Of a DNA stretch of 64,000 nucleotides, positions 1 through 8,817 are shown one piece after another; within the stretch, counting starts at the first letter, position 1; each line of letters begins with the position of its first letter. Source of the DNA: Amycolatopsis deserti (GTDB lineage: Bacteria; Actinomycetota; Actinomycetes; Mycobacteriales; Pseudonocardiaceae); contig NZ_BNAU01000002.1 of NCBI RefSeq assembly GCF_014653945.1, forward strand, positions 739,914-803,913, in the 5' to 3' direction. Made by a program: the position numbers and the translations under genes. The notes under the pieces were generated by a model, which was not told the origin of the DNA, ran no database searches, and saw only the letters and a list, made by a program, of their open reading frames with translations.

Positions 1-1
1 C

Positions 2-109
2 ACCGAACCGCTGGAGATCCACGACGGTGAGCTGAACATCCGGCCCGGCGCCGGGCTCGGGATCGAGATCGACCCGGCCAAGCTCGAGCGCTACCGCCAG
101 GACCGCTGA
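2..109 (+). CDS. catB: Muconate cycloisomerase, C-terminal end only (partial)
   Basis: Only the last 35 codons are inside the window, ending at a TGA 36 bases before catA. The visible end (RPGAGLGIEIDPAKLERY) has the G-x-G-[IL]-[EG]-I-D-x-x-K/A-L pattern that closes enolase-superfamily enzymes of the mandelate racemase/muconate cycloisomerase group. In the ortho-cleavage pathway CatB cycloisomerises cis,cis-muconate to muconolactone. The following catA and catC genes make this the expected family member, although any enolase-superfamily racemase or dehydratase would end in a similar way. The assignment leans on context, since catB-catA-catC is a common actinobacterial order. Confidence 0.8.
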   Translation, partial: TEPLEIHDGELNIRPGAGLGIEIDPAKLERYRQDR

Positions 110-145
110 AACTCCCCCGGATATCAAGGAATCAAGGAGGATCCC

Positions 146-994
146 ATGACCGCCACCCACCACGCTCCCGCGGCCGCCGAGTCCGGTGCGAGCGCCACGG
201 CCCGGTTCAAGACCGACAAGTTCGCCGCCGTGGCCGACACCCCGAAGGAGCGGGTCAGCCTGCTGGCGCGCGAGGTGCTCGACGCCGTCCACCAGACCAT
301 CCGCAAGCACAAGGTCACCTACGACGAGTACAACGCGCTGAAGGCGTGGCTGATCCAGGTCGGTGAGGACGGCGAGTGGCCGCTGTTCCTGGACGTGTGG
401 GTCGAGCACGTGGTGGAGGAGGTCGCCACCTCGCACCGCAAGGGCAACAAGGGCACCATCGAGGGCCCGTACTACGTGCCCGGCGCGCCGGAGCAGGGCT
501 CGCGCGGCTCGGTGCCGATGCGGGAGAACGAGGGCGGCACGCCGCTGGTGTGGACCGGCACGGTCACCTCGGTCGACGGCACGCCGCTGAAGGACGCGAA
601 GGTCGAGCTGTGGCACGCCGACGCCGACGGCCTGTACTCGCAGTTCGCGCCCGGCATCCCGGAGTGGAACCTGCGCGGCACGTTCTCCGTGGAGGAGGAC
701 GGTTCGTTCGAGATCCACACCGTGCGGCCCGCGCCGTACCAGATCCCGACCGACGGCGCGTGCGGCAAGCTGATCGCCGCCGCGGGCTGGCACGCGTGGC
801 GCCCGGCGCACCTGCACGTCAAGGTGTCCGCGCCGGGCCACGAACTGCTGACCGCGCAGCTGTACTTCCCCGGCGACGAGCACAACGACGACGACATCGC
901 CTCGGCGGTCAAGCCGGAGCTGGTGCTGGACCCGAAGCCGGCCGACGGCGGCGAGACCGTGTCCTACGGTTTCGTGCTCGACCCCGTTGCCTGA
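146..994 (+). CDS. catA: Catechol 1,2-dioxygenase (intradiol, Fe(III))
   Basis: Cytoplasmic enzyme that opens catechol between its two hydroxyls to give cis,cis-muconate, the ring-cleaving step of the beta-ketoadipate pathway. The 282-residue length fits the family. The N-terminal ~110 residues form the usual helical dimerisation part and end in GPYYVPGAP. The catalytic beta-sandwich follows with the four expected iron ligands: Tyr164 (DGLYSQF), Tyr198 (RPAPYQIP), and His222 and His224 (RPAHLHVKV). The ATG is preceded by AAGGAGG five bases upstream, which fixes the start. It sits between catB' and catC with short gaps, so the three are probably cotranscribed. The promoter and any regulator lie outside the window. 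Confidence 0.96.
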   Translation: MTATHHAPAAAESGASATARFKTDKFAAVADTPKERVSLLAREVLDAVHQTIRKHKVTYDEYNALKAWLIQVGEDGEWPLFLDVWVEHVVEEVATSHRKGNKGTIEGPYYVPGAPEQGSRGSVPMRENEGGTPLVWTGTVTSVDGTPLKDAKVELWHADADGLYSQFAPGIPEWNLRGTFSVEEDGSFEIHTVRPAPYQIPTDGACGKLIAAAGWHAWRPAHLHVKVSAPGHELLTAQLYFPGDEHNDDDIASAVKPELVLDPKPADGGETVSYGFVLDPVA

Positions 995-1020
995 CACTCG
1001 CCGATCTGGAGGACTCACCC

Positions 1021-1299
1021 ATGTTGTTCCACGTCCGGATGGATGTGCACCTGCCGCCCGATATGGACCCTTCGGTGCGGGCGGACATCGTCGCCCGGGA
1101 GAAGGCGTACAGCCAGCAGCTGCAGCGGGAGGGGAAGTGGCCGCACCTGTGGCGCATCGTGGGTGAGTACTCCAACATCTCGATCTTCGACGTGAAGTCG
1201 AACGACGAGTTGCACGAGGTGTTGTCGGGGTTGCCGTTGTTCCCGTACATGGATATTCGCGTGATGCCGTTGGCTACGCATCCTTCGAAGGTTTCTTAG
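1021..1299 (+). CDS. catC: Muconolactone delta-isomerase
   Basis: A 92-residue protein of the size typical for CatC, which shifts the double bond of (+)-muconolactone to give beta-ketoadipate enol-lactone. It starts MLFHVRMDVHLPPDM and carries the family block around EGKWPHLWRIVGEYSN, containing the W-x-H-x-W-R core of the ferredoxin-like decamer subunit. The ATG follows catA by 26 bases with a GGAGG in the gap. An open frame continues upstream through catA, but that stretch is Arg-rich antiframe translation, so the ATG at 1021 is taken as the start. It is the last gene of the cat operon. Downstream is the palindrome-rich gap. Confidence 0.94.
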   Translation: MLFHVRMDVHLPPDMDPSVRADIVAREKAYSQQLQREGKWPHLWRIVGEYSNISIFDVKSNDELHEVLSGLPLFPYMDIRVMPLATHPSKVS

Positions 1300-1377
1300 C
1301 CGGCGGGCGCTACGCGGGTGGTTGCGCTGCGCGCGGCTGAATGCGCCGGCTTCGCTTCGCTACGCCCGGATCTGCCC

Positions 1378-1491
1378 CTCCCGAACCCGATCTTCAATTG
1401 TTCGGTTGCCGAGAAGTCGCGTCAAGGCTGGAAAGAGTACCTTGACCCGACTGCTCGGCAACCGATTTGGCTGGGGATCGGGTTGCGGGAG
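1378..1491. repeat. Structured palindromic element, copy 1
   Basis: A long imperfect inverted repeat. The inner arms, 1408-1432 and 1445-1469, match at 23 of 25 positions around a 12-base loop. Outer arms (cccgaacccgatc on the left, gatcgggttgcggg on the right) re-pair after internal loops of about 10 bases. The 26 bases at 1421-1446 (inner stem end plus loop) recur in reverse orientation at 1627-1652 with one mismatch. It lies in the convergent gap between catC and the M14 gene. It may serve as a bidirectional terminator, a REP-like element or an RNA structure. Confidence 0.75.
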
Positions 1492-1512
1492 AGGGGTGGC
1501 TCGTGGGGGTGA

Positions 1513-1559
1513 TGCTTTTCGTTGCCGGCTGCCTGTCCGCAAGCCGGCAACGAAAAGCA
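1513..1559. terminator. Perfect 18-bp hairpin between the two element copies
   Basis: Arms 1513-1530 (tgcttttcgttgccggct) and 1542-1559 are perfect reverse complements around an 11-base loop. The AAAAG/CTTTT ends of the arms give a short U-tract in the transcript of either strand. It lies between convergent catC and the M14 gene, so a bidirectional intrinsic terminator is the simplest reading. It could equally be the centre of the composite palindromic array spanning 1378-1693. Confidence 0.65.
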
Positions 1560-1585
1560 ACCACCTTGCCGGCCAGCCCTCCCCC

Positions 1586-1693
1586 GCTCCCGATCCACAG
1601 CCCAGTTCTGCGGCCGATCAGGGGTTGTCAAGGTACTCTTTCCCGCCTTGACAACCCCTGATCGGCCGTTGAAACAATGAAAAATCGGGGCGG
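1586..1693. repeat. Structured palindromic element, copy 2 (inverted)
   Basis: The inner arms, 1611-1633 and 1646-1668, are a perfect 23-bp inverted repeat with a 12-base loop. Shorter outer arms (CCCGAT on the left, ATCGGG on the right) pair beyond internal loops. The stem end and loop (1627-1652) match copy 1 in reverse orientation at 25 of 26 bases, while the distal stem sequence differs from copy 1 yet stays fully paired. Flanks are also similar (gaacaattgaagatcggg beside gaaacaatgaaaaatcggg). It abuts the stop codon of the M14 gene. Confidence 0.75.
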
Positions 1694-3064
1694 CTACAAA
1701 ACCCCAGCCACCTGAGAAGCAGCAGCGAGCACCGCCCCGTACTGCGTCGCCACGAGATGCCGGATCGGAATCGTCCGGTAGTCCCCCAGCGCGGCATCCT
1801 CGGCCAGCCACTCCGCATGCCGCGCCGCCACCCGTTCGCGCGCCGCCCGCACCGACGGCCGCGTGTTCCCCACCCCCAGCTCCCCATCCAGCGCCCGCAA
1901 CAGAATCCCCCCGTACCGCAACCGGAAACTGTGCGTGGCCTCCGCCAGGGATGCCACCTCGGCGACCGTGGCCGGGCGATCCGCCTCCGGGGCCGTGCTA
2001 CGCGACCGCGCACTGCGCGCCCCGGCCGCCATCATCGTCGCGAAGGAGCGGCTCGCCCGCCAGAACGGCGAGTCCGGCACCATCAGCGCCCCCGACACCG
2101 CCTCGATGGTGTCCGCCATCAGCGTCGACAGGTCCGCCAGAGCCCGGGCGTGCGCGGCCAGCGCCGACGCGTACCCGGTGCCGGCCGGGCTGTCGTCGTC
2201 GGCGGTGTCCGACGTCCAGTACGGCAGCTCGGTCACCAGCGTCAGCGCCCCGTACCGGCCCGCGTAGGACGCCGTGCTGTCACCGGCCGAGTTGGTCCAC
2301 GGCTCGCCCCGGCCGGTCAGGTAGTCGTAGGCCCGGCTGATCGACGTGCCCTGGAAGATCGCGTCGTCCAGCCGCACGATGTAGGGCGCCTCCGGCTCAC
2401 CGCGGTCCAGCGGCAGCCCGACGTGCCCGGGCAGCGCCTGCAGCGTCCGGTGCAGCGCGGGCTCGGGCCGGCTGAGGTAGTAGTAGACGCCGCCCAGCTC
2501 GCTGTTGTGCAGCGAGCACACCAGATCCGGGCGGTCGGAGTCGATCAGCCGCATCAGGGCCTGCGTCTCCGGCAGCGCGGCGTCGAAGTAGGCGTCCTTG
2601 TAGTCCAGCGGGAACGTCCACTCGACCTGGTCCGGACCGGCCGGGCGGTAGAAGTGCCGCGCGTAGTGCTCCCGCGTGAACGGCCCGGCCAGCCAGCCCT
2701 CGTTGAGCCGCAACCCGTCCGGGTCGATGCACGCGATGATCCGCCACCGGTGCCGCAGCCGCGCCCGCAGCCCGGGATCGGCGCACAACCGTTCGGCCAG
2801 GTGCAGCGCGGTGAGCCCGCCGATGGGCTCGTTGGGGTGCGGCAGCCCGAAGACCAGCGCGGTGGGATCACCCGGCTCGCCGTCGATCGTCAGGCACAGC
2901 AGCGGCTCGCCGTGCCGGGACGTGCCCACGCGCTGCAGCGTCGCGATCTCGCCGTAGCCCGCGGCGAGCCCGCGCAGCCGGCGATGCAGCTCGTCGACGC
3001 CCGCGAACGCCGGGTGGTCTCCTACTTCGTCGATCTCCTTGAGCAGCCATTCCGGCAGCGTCAC
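1694..3064 (-). CDS. M14-family zinc carboxypeptidase-like protein
   Basis: A 456-residue protein with the M14 metallopeptidase zinc site: HPNEP (His76, Glu79) and a second His in SLHNSELGG (His186). Glu279 in LVTELPYW is positioned as the catalytic base. M14 enzymes remove C-terminal residues or deacylate small substrates such as succinylated amino acids. No signal peptide is visible, so it probably acts in the cytoplasm. The ~150 residues after the catalytic domain are helical and Ala/Arg-rich and not assignable. The GTG start is supported by an AGGAGGGGG tract just upstream. It is transcribed alone, convergent to the cat operon. The substrate is unknown. Confidence 0.8.
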   Translation of the reverse strand: MTLPEWLLKEIDEVGDHPAFAGVDELHRRLRGLAAGYGEIATLQRVGTSRHGEPLLCLTIDGEPGDPTALVFGLPHPNEPIGGLTALHLAERLCADPGLRARLRHRWRIIACIDPDGLRLNEGWLAGPFTREHYARHFYRPAGPDQVEWTFPLDYKDAYFDAALPETQALMRLIDSDRPDLVCSLHNSELGGVYYYLSRPEPALHRTLQALPGHVGLPLDRGEPEAPYIVRLDDAIFQGTSISRAYDYLTGRGEPWTNSAGDSTASYAGRYGALTLVTELPYWTSDTADDDSPAGTGYASALAAHARALADLSTLMADTIEAVSGALMVPDSPFWRASRSFATMMAAGARSARSRSTAPEADRPATVAEVASLAEATHSFRLRYGGILLRALDGELGVGNTRPSVRAARERVAARHAEWLAEDAALGDYRTIPIRHLVATQYGAVLAAASQVAGVL

Positions 3065-3156
3065 GGGCCCCCTCCTCGTCCGTCGTTTCGTGCTCGGTCC
3101 AGTTCACCCGAATGTGTCGCGGCGGGCGAGGGCCGACCAGGCGAACGAGTGGAGCG

Positions 3157-3921
3157 TCACGCGGCGCCGAGGTCGCCTGCCACCTGGTCCAGCTTCGCTC
3201 GGATGCGGGCGACCGCGTCCCGGCCCAGCGGCAACCGCAGCGGCGCGTCGGCGGTTCCGGCCACCGCGACGATCGCGGCCGCCGCGTCGGCCGGGTCGCC
3301 GGGCGGATCCCCGTCGTCATCGGCGTAGTCGGGTGCGGCGTAGGCGTCGATCGTCTGCGCGACCTGGGCCGACGCCGCGCCGAAGCCGGTGCCGAACACG
3401 CCCGGTTCGACGATGGTGACGCTCACCCCGAAGGGCGCCAGCTCTTCGGCCAGGGCTTCGTGCAGCGCCTCGACGGCGAACTTGCTCGCCGCGTACACCC
3501 CGAAGCCGGCGCCCGCGGAGAAGCCGCCCATCGAGCTGATCGCCAGCACATGCCCGCCGCGCTGGGCGCGCATCACCGGCAGCACGGCGCGCGTCACCCC
3601 CAGCAGCCCGAAGACGTTGATGTCGAACAGCTCCCGCGCCTCGGCCGGCGAGGTCTCCTCCACCGCGCCGAAGAGCCCGCGGCCGGCGTTGCTGACCAGG
3701 ACGTCGATGCGGCCGAACCGGTCGACCGCGCGCGCCACCGCCGAGCGGGCAGCGTTCTCGTCGGTGACGTCCAGCGGCAGCGCGAGCAGCCGGTCGCCGG
3801 TGAGCCCGATGCGCTCCGGCCGCCGCGCGGTGGCGACGACAGCATCCCCCGCGGCGAGCGCCTGCCGGGCGATCGCGGTCCCGAGACCGCCGGACGCGCC
3901 CGTGATGAACCAGGTCCTCAT
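3157..3921 (-). CDS. SDR-family oxidoreductase
   Basis: A 254-residue classical short-chain dehydrogenase. It has a TGASGGLG cofactor motif at the N-terminus (Thr8-Gly14), an NAG motif at 78-80, and Ser129/130, Tyr143 and Lys147 (YAASK) as the catalytic set. An Arg pair after the second strand (TARRPER) suggests NADP(H). The ATG giving MRTWFITGAS was chosen because upstream in-frame sequence is Arg-rich and non-protein-like. It lies 82 bases downstream of the PaaX-type gene on the same strand. That gap contains an AGTATACT palindrome at 3961-3968, so it may have its own regulated promoter. The substrate cannot be inferred. Confidence 0.9.
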   Translation of the reverse strand: MRTWFITGASGGLGTAIARQALAAGDAVVATARRPERIGLTGDRLLALPLDVTDENAARSAVARAVDRFGRIDVLVSNAGRGLFGAVEETSPAEARELFDINVFGLLGVTRAVLPVMRAQRGGHVLAISSMGGFSAGAGFGVYAASKFAVEALHEALAEELAPFGVSVTIVEPGVFGTGFGAASAQVAQTIDAYAAPDYADDDGDPPGDPADAAAAIVAVAGTADAPLRLPLGRDAVARIRAKLDQVAGDLGAA

Positions 3922-4003
3922 GATGCCCCCAGAAAGTAAACCAAGACGATTTCTCGCCTGAGTATACTTTTGGCGGCGGACCGGTCCACCGGCACACCCG
4001 GGT

Positions 4004-5005
4004 TCAGCGCCTCTCCCGGGCGGCCTCCGCGATGCGCCGCGCCTTGGCTGCCTGCTCGAACGGGGTGTCACCGTGGGCGCGGCGGTCTCCGAGCGTCGCG
4101 AACAGCTCCGCGACCGTCGCCGAGTCGTGGTGCGACGCGTGCTCGGCCAGGTCCGGCGCCACCGAACCGAGGATCTGCCGGAACCGGATCTCGGCAAGCG
4201 GACCGAGCCGGTCGTAGATCTGCACGAACACCCGCTGCGCCCGCGCCCGGTCCCACCCCGCCGGCAGCAGCTCGGCGGGCAGGTCCGGATCCGTCTCGGG
4301 GAAGCGCCGCCAGTCCACCCGCAGCTCGGTCCGCATCCGCAGCGCCCGCTTCGGCCCGATGAGCCCGTCGTCGAGGCTCTGCAGCAGCGGCTCGTACCGG
4401 TCGGCGAACTCGCGGTACTCCTTCGCCAGTGGCTCCAGGTCGAACGCCGACACCGGGCTGACCGGCCCCCCCGGCACCTCGGTCGACCGCAGCACCGTCG
4501 CCGTCGTGATGCCCAGCTCGCGCAGCACCACCAGGGCCTCCTCGCCCAGGTCGTGCGGCGACACCCACACGCCGTCGTACAGCGCGGCGAAGCGCAGGAC
4601 CCGCAGCCGCGACCGCAGGTTGTTGCGCAGCGTGCGGTCCTGCTCGGGAACGGAGAACGCGACGACCGTCCAGCGGCCGTCCCACTTCGGCGCGGTCGAG
4701 CCGAACGTCAGCATCCGGTGTGTGCGCTCGACGATCACCTCCGAGGTGCGCGGCGGGATCCCGTAGGCCGTGGTCCGGCCCTGCCGCGACACCGTGAGCA
4801 GCCCCCGCGCCACGAGCCGCCGCATCGCCGCGCGGGCGCCGTCGGCCGTCACGTCGAAGTCCGCCAGCAGCCGGACCAGCGCGGTCGCCGGCACGTGCTC
4901 GTCCCGCCAGTACCAGAAGTCGCCCAGCAGCGACGTGAGCAGCAACTGCGGCTCGGCGCCGTTCTGCGGACGGGGCAGCGCGGCCCCCGGTTTCTTCACG
5001 CTCAC
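4004..5005 (-). CDS. PaaX-family transcriptional regulator (1)
   Basis: A 333-residue protein of the PaaX type: an N-terminal winged helix (about residues 18-85, from QLLLTSLLGDFWYWRDEH), a central ferredoxin-like domain (KWDGRWTVVAFSVPE, ALYDGVWVSPHDLG) and the C-terminal PaaX domain (WRRFPETDPDLPAELLPAGW). PaaX represses phenylacetate catabolism until phenylacetyl-CoA binds; paralogues control other CoA-linked pathways. The GTG at 5003-5005 is preferred because a CAGACT -10 box ends exactly six bases upstream, the geometry of a leaderless transcript. It diverges from the ABC transporter/CoA transferase operon at 5123, an obvious candidate target. A paralogue lies at 16035. Confidence 0.9.
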   Translation of the reverse strand: MSVKKPGAALPRPQNGAEPQLLLTSLLGDFWYWRDEHVPATALVRLLADFDVTADGARAAMRRLVARGLLTVSRQGRTTAYGIPPRTSEVIVERTHRMLTFGSTAPKWDGRWTVVAFSVPEQDRTLRNNLRSRLRVLRFAALYDGVWVSPHDLGEEALVVLRELGITTATVLRSTEVPGGPVSPVSAFDLEPLAKEYREFADRYEPLLQSLDDGLIGPKRALRMRTELRVDWRRFPETDPDLPAELLPAGWDRARAQRVFVQIYDRLGPLAEIRFRQILGSVAPDLAEHASHHDSATVAELFATLGDRRAHGDTPFEQAAKARRIAEAARERR

Positions 5006-5011
5006 CGGCCC

Positions 5012-5017
5012 AGTCTG
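5012..5017 (-). promoter_or_regulatory. Probable -10 box of a leaderless PaaX gene
   Basis: On the minus strand CAGACT is followed by six bases and then the GTG start, so transcription would begin at the start codon itself. The second PaaX gene has TAGACT at the same distance. No clear -35 was found. Confidence 0.5.
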
Positions 5018-5122
5018 ACACAGGTCTTGAAATAGGCGACAGGTCGTGCGACGCTCGTCCACAACTTCGACAACCACCCTCCTCGATCGCCTGGCAAGGC
5101 CCAACGCAGGGAGAAACACGCC

Positions 5123-6025
5123 ATGCGCCTCACCCTCCGCCGTCCCCTCCTCCTCGCGGTGGCCGCGGTCCTCGTCGTCACCGGATGCGGTCAGGCCTCC
5201 TCCGGCTCGGGTCCCGGCCCGGGCGCCGCCACCGTGCCCGCCCTGCACGACGCCCTGCCGCAGCAGGTCAAGGACTCCGGCGTGCTCAGATTCGCCGGGG
5301 ACTCGCACCCGCCGTACCGGACCGTCGGCGCCGACGGCACCAGTGTCACCGGCATCGACAAGGACTTCCAGGACGCGCTCGGCCAGGTCCTCGGTGTCCG
5401 CACCCAGACCGTCGTGGTCAGCAACCTCCCGGCCGCACTGCAGGGCATGCTCAGCGGCCGCTACGAGGCGTTCAACGGCCCGGTCAAGGCCACCGCCGAG
5501 CGCGAGCAGCAGTTCGACTCGATCACCTGGATGACCACCCGCACCTCCTACGTCGTGCCGGCCGGCTCGACCGCGGGCATCAAGACCGTGGACGACCTGT
5601 GCGGCAAGCGGGTCGCGGTGGTCAGCGCGAGCATCGTCGAGGAGCAGCTGAACAAGCTCTCCCAGTACTGCACCGGCGCCGGCCGGCAGCCCACGACCAC
5701 GGTCGGCCTGGACAACACCAACGCGACGATGCTCGCCGCCCAGTCCGGCCGCGCCGACGCCGCCGGCATGACGCAGGCCGCCGCCATCGACGTCACCACC
5801 GCGCAGAAGGGCGCCTTCACCTACGTCACCCAGACCGAGGCGCAGGGTGCGACCGCTGACAACCTCGCGCTGCTGGTGCCCAAGACCAGCGGTCTCGGCC
5901 CGGTCCTGCGCGACGCCTTCCAGGCCCTGTTCGACAGCGGCGAATACCGCCGGATCATGGACAAGTGGGGACTGACCGACGTCACGGTCGAGAAACCGCT
6001 GCTCAACGCCGCCACGTCCCGCTGA
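5123..6025 (+). CDS. ABC transporter substrate-binding lipoprotein, amino-acid type (SBP family 3)
   Basis: A 300-residue extracellular solute receptor. A lipoprotein signal with lipobox VTGC (Cys22) is followed by a Gly/Ser linker and a family-3 fold: SGVLRFAGDSHPPYRTV is the ligand-entry strand, TGIDKDFQDALGQVLG the next helix, and VDDLCGKRVAVVSASI opens the second lobe. Two cysteines in the second lobe (DDLCGKR and QYCTGAG) could form a disulfide. It is the first gene of an operon in which permease, ATPase and enzymes follow with overlapping ends. A polar amino acid or small carboxylate is the likely ligand. The start has a GGGAG about nine bases upstream. Confidence 0.9.
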   Translation: MRLTLRRPLLLAVAAVLVVTGCGQASSGSGPGPGAATVPALHDALPQQVKDSGVLRFAGDSHPPYRTVGADGTSVTGIDKDFQDALGQVLGVRTQTVVVSNLPAALQGMLSGRYEAFNGPVKATAEREQQFDSITWMTTRTSYVVPAGSTAGIKTVDDLCGKRVAVVSASIVEEQLNKLSQYCTGAGRQPTTTVGLDNTNATMLAAQSGRADAAGMTQAAAIDVTTAQKGAFTYVTQTEAQGATADNLALLVPKTSGLGPVLRDAFQALFDSGEYRRIMDKWGLTDVTVEKPLLNAATSR

Positions 6026-6038
6026 CCCCGGAGAACCC

Positions 6039-6899
6039 ATGACAACCCTCACCGCGGAGCCGGCCGACGACGTCGCCACCGCGCGCCACCGGATCCGGCC
6101 CTGGCGCTGGGTGGCCGGGATCGTCCTGGCCGTCGTCACCGCCCAGCTCGCCTGGTTCCTGATCGGCAACTCCCGTTTCCAGTGGGACGTCGTCGCCGAG
6201 TACCTGTTCGACTCGACCGTGCTCGCCGGGCTCGGCACGACCGTCCTGCTGGCGGTGGTCGCGATGGCGATCGGCTCGCTCGTCGGCGGGCTGCTCGCCG
6301 CGGCGCAGCTGAGCGACTTCGCGCCGCTGCGCTGGGCCGCCACCGTCTACATCGGAGTGTTCCGCGGCATCCCGCCGCTGGTGCAGCTGATCTTCTGGTT
6401 CAACCTCGCCTACCTGCTGCCGCGGCTGTCGATCGGCATCCCGTTCGGCCCGGTGTTCGCCTCCTGGGACGCGAACCTGGTGATCACCCCGCTCACCGCG
6501 GCGATCATCGGGCTGTCGCTGGTGGAGTCGGCCTACCTCGCCGAGATCATCCGCGCCGGGCTGCTGTCGGTCGACAGCGGTCAGCGGGACGCGGCCAGGG
6601 CGATGGGGTTCACGCCCGGCCAGACGTTCGTGCGCGTGGTGCTGCCGCAGGCGATGCGCACGATCATCCCGCCGGCGGGCAGCCAGTTCATCAGCGTGCT
6701 CAAGGGCACCGCGCTGGTGTCGGTGATCGCGATGGCCGACCTGCTGCACTCGGTCCAGGTCATCTACAACCGCACCTACCAGATCGTGCCGATGCTCATC
6801 GTCGCGTGCCTGTGGTACCTGGCGGTGGTCACGCTGCTGACCATCGGCCAGCGCCGCCTGGAACGCCACTTCTCACGGGGACACGGGGTGCGGAAATGA
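6039..6899 (+). CDS. ABC transporter permease, amino-acid type (HisM/GlnP family)
   Basis: A 286-residue inner-membrane permease with hydrophobic segments from about residue 25 onward. The HisM-type coupling region includes [19 protein letters not shown] and [20 protein letters not shown], followed by the EAA-loop-like [16 protein letters not shown] that contacts the ATPase. A single permease gene implies a homodimer, which is common for polar amino-acid uptake systems. It begins 13 bases after the receptor gene and overlaps the ATPase gene by ATGA. It is longer at the N-terminus (about 20 extra residues) than minimal HisM proteins. Confidence 0.92.
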   Translation: MTTLTAEPADDVATARHRIRPWRWVAGIVLAVVTAQLAWFLIGNSRFQWDVVAEYLFDSTVLAGLGTTVLLAVVAMAIGSLVGGLLAAAQLSDFAPLRWAATVYIGVFRGIPPLVQLIFWFNLAYLLPRLSIGIPFGPVFASWDANLVITPLTAAIIGLSLVESAYLAEIIRAGLLSVDSGQRDAARAMGFTPGQTFVRVVLPQAMRTIIPPAGSQFISVLKGTALVSVIAMADLLHSVQVIYNRTYQIVPMLIVACLWYLAVVTLLTIGQRRLERHFSRGHGVRK

Positions 6900-7681
6900 C
6901 CGGGCCGGTGCTGCGCGTGCGCAACGTGCGCAAGTCCTTCGGCGACCACGCCGCCCTCGACGACGTCAGCCTGGACGTGCACGAGGGTGAGGTCGTGGTG
7001 GTGATCGGGCCGTCCGGGTCCGGCAAGTCGACGCTGGTGCGGTGCGTGCACCAGCTGGAGAGCATCGACGGCGGGGCGATCTACCTCGACGACGAGCTGC
7101 TCGGCTACGAGCGGCGGGGCGGCGGCCTGCGCCCGCTGAGCGCGCGGCGCGTCGCGGCCCAGCGGCGGCGGATGAGCATGGTGTTCCAGCAGTTCAACCT
7201 CCTGCCCCACATGACCGTGCTGCGCAACGTCACCGAAGCGCCGGTGCGCGTGCACGGCCGGGACCGCGCCGAGGCGCGGGCGGAGGCGCTGGAGCTGCTG
7301 GCGCAGGTGGGCCTGCGCGACCGCGCGGACCACTACCCGCGGCAGCTGTCCGGCGGCCAGCAGCAGCGCGTGGCGATCGCGCGTGCGGTGGCCACCCACC
7401 CGCGGATCACGCTGTTCGACGAGCCGACCAGCGCGCTCGACCCCGAGCTGGTCGGCGAGGTGCTCGGCGTGATGCGGGACCTGGCGGCCGGTGGCATGAC
7501 GATGGTCGTGGTGACCCACGAGATGGCCTTCGCCCGCGAGGTCGCCGACCGCTGCGTGTTCATGGAGGCCGGCCGGATCGTCGAGTCCGGCCCGCCCGCG
7601 GAGCTGTTCGGCAACCCGCGAACCCCGCGGCTGCGGGCGTTCCTGGCCCGCCACAACGCGACGATGGAGGGTGTGTCGTGA
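6896..7681 (+). CDS. ABC transporter ATP-binding protein, amino-acid type
   Basis: A 261-residue ATPase energising the permease encoded just upstream. All family motifs are present: Walker [10 protein letters not shown] (about 38-46), Q-loop [12 protein letters not shown], signature [14 protein letters not shown], Walker [15 protein letters not shown] and switch His in VVVTHEM. These are typical of GlnQ/HisP proteins. One insertion between Walker A and the Q-loop (around [14 protein letters not shown]) is longer than usual. It overlaps both neighbours by four bases (ATGA upstream, GTGA downstream), so translation is probably coupled along the operon. Confidence 0.95.
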   Translation: MTGPVLRVRNVRKSFGDHAALDDVSLDVHEGEVVVVIGPSGSGKSTLVRCVHQLESIDGGAIYLDDELLGYERRGGGLRPLSARRVAAQRRRMSMVFQQFNLLPHMTVLRNVTEAPVRVHGRDRAEARAEALELLAQVGLRDRADHYPRQLSGGQQQRVAIARAVATHPRITLFDEPTSALDPELVGEVLGVMRDLAAGGMTMVVVTHEMAFAREVADRCVFMEAGRIVESGPPAELFGNPRTPRLRAFLARHNATMEGVS

Positions 7682-8817
7682 TCACGATCGCTTCGGTCGG
7701 GGACCTGATCCTCGACGAACCGGACCCGGCGTCCTTCCTCGCGCCGTCCGCGGACCTGCTGCGGTCGGCCGACGTGACGATCGGTCACGTCGAGGTCCCG
7801 CACTCGACCACGACGGTCTCGCAGAGCACGGACGTGCCCGCCCCGCCCGCCGACCCCGCGGCGCTGAAAGCGCTTGCTCAGGCCGGTTTCGACATCGTCA
7901 CGCTGGCGGGCAACCACATCTGCGACGCCGGTGAGGTCGGCATCGCCGACACCATCAGGCACTCCCGGGAAGCCGGTCTCGTGCCGACGGGCGCCGGGCC
8001 GAACCTGGACCAGGCCCGCAAGCCCGCGATCATCGAGCGCGACGGCCTGCGGGTCGGGGTGCTGTCCTACAACTGCGTCGGCCCACGCGAATCCTGGGCC
8101 ACATCGAAGAAACCCGGCTGCGCCTACGTGCACGTGCTCACCCACTACGAGCTGGACCACGCGAGCCCGGGCGGGCCGCCGAAGATCTACACCTTCGCCG
8201 ATCCGGACAGCCTGGACGCGATGGCCGACGACATCCGGGCACTGCGCGCCGACGCCGACATCGTGCTGGTGTCGCTGCACAAGGGGGTCGGGCACACTCC
8301 GGCCGCGGTCGCGATGTACGAGAAGCCGGTGGCCCGCGCGGCGATCGACGCCGGCGCCGACGCCGTGTTCGGCCACCACGCGCACATCATGCGCGGGATC
8401 GAAACCCACCGCGGCAAACCGATCTTCCACGGGCTCGGCAACTTCGTCACCGTCACCCACGCGCTCACCCCGGGCACGGGCGCTGACTCCAGCGCGGAAC
8501 TGGAGGCGTGGTCGCGGCGGCGCAAGGAGCTGTACGGGTTCGCGCCCGATCCGCGGATGCCCGCCTACCCGTTCCACCCGGAAAGCCGCAACACCGCGAT
8601 CGCCTGGCTGGGCTTCGACCGCGACGGCCTCACCGAGGCCGGGTTCGTGCCGTGCTGGATCGACGAGCGCGGTGCGCCGGTGCCGTGCGGCGGCACCCCC
8701 GACGGCGACCGGGTGACCAGCTACATCGAGGACATCACCCGCAGAGCCGGGCTGAACGGGCGGTTCGCGCCGCGCGGTGACCGGGTCCTGCTGGACGAGA
8801 TCGAAGGGACGTCATGA
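7678..8817 (+). CDS. CapA-family metallophosphatase-like protein
   Basis: A 379-residue protein of the CapA group (calcineurin-like fold). It starts straight into the core ([15 protein letters not shown]) and shows the expected D and H positions: [25 protein letters not shown] and [11 protein letters not shown]. CapA homologues are linked to poly-gamma-glutamate capsule formation, but many occur in unrelated operons as presumed cytoplasmic hydrolases. This one has no signal peptide. It is fixed between an ABC ATPase (GTGA overlap) and a CoA transferase (ATGA overlap), which argues for a metabolic role rather than capsule synthesis. The reaction is unknown. Confidence 0.85.
   Translation: MITIASVGDLILDEPDPASFLAPSADLLRSADVTIGHVEVPHSTTTVSQSTDVPAPPADPAALKALAQAGFDIVTLAGNHICDAGEVGIADTIRHSREAGLVPTGAGPNLDQARKPAIIERDGLRVGVLSYNCVGPRESWATSKKPGCAYVHVLTHYELDHASPGGPPKIYTFADPDSLDAMADDIRALRADADIVLVSLHKGVGHTPAAVAMYEKPVARAAIDAGADAVFGHHAHIMRGIETHRGKPIFHGLGNFVTVTHALTPGTGADSSAELEAWSRRRKELYGFAPDPRMPAYPFHPESRNTAIAWLGFDRDGLTEAGFVPCWIDERGAPVPCGGTPDGDRVTSYIEDITRRAGLNGRFAPRGDRVLLDEIEGTS

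Noticed and set aside
5006..6343. Extension of the first PaaX gene upstream by about 445 codons
   Set aside because: The extension lies antisense to the substrate-binding protein and is low-complexity. The PaaX fold begins near 5005, where a -10 box is positioned for a leaderless start.
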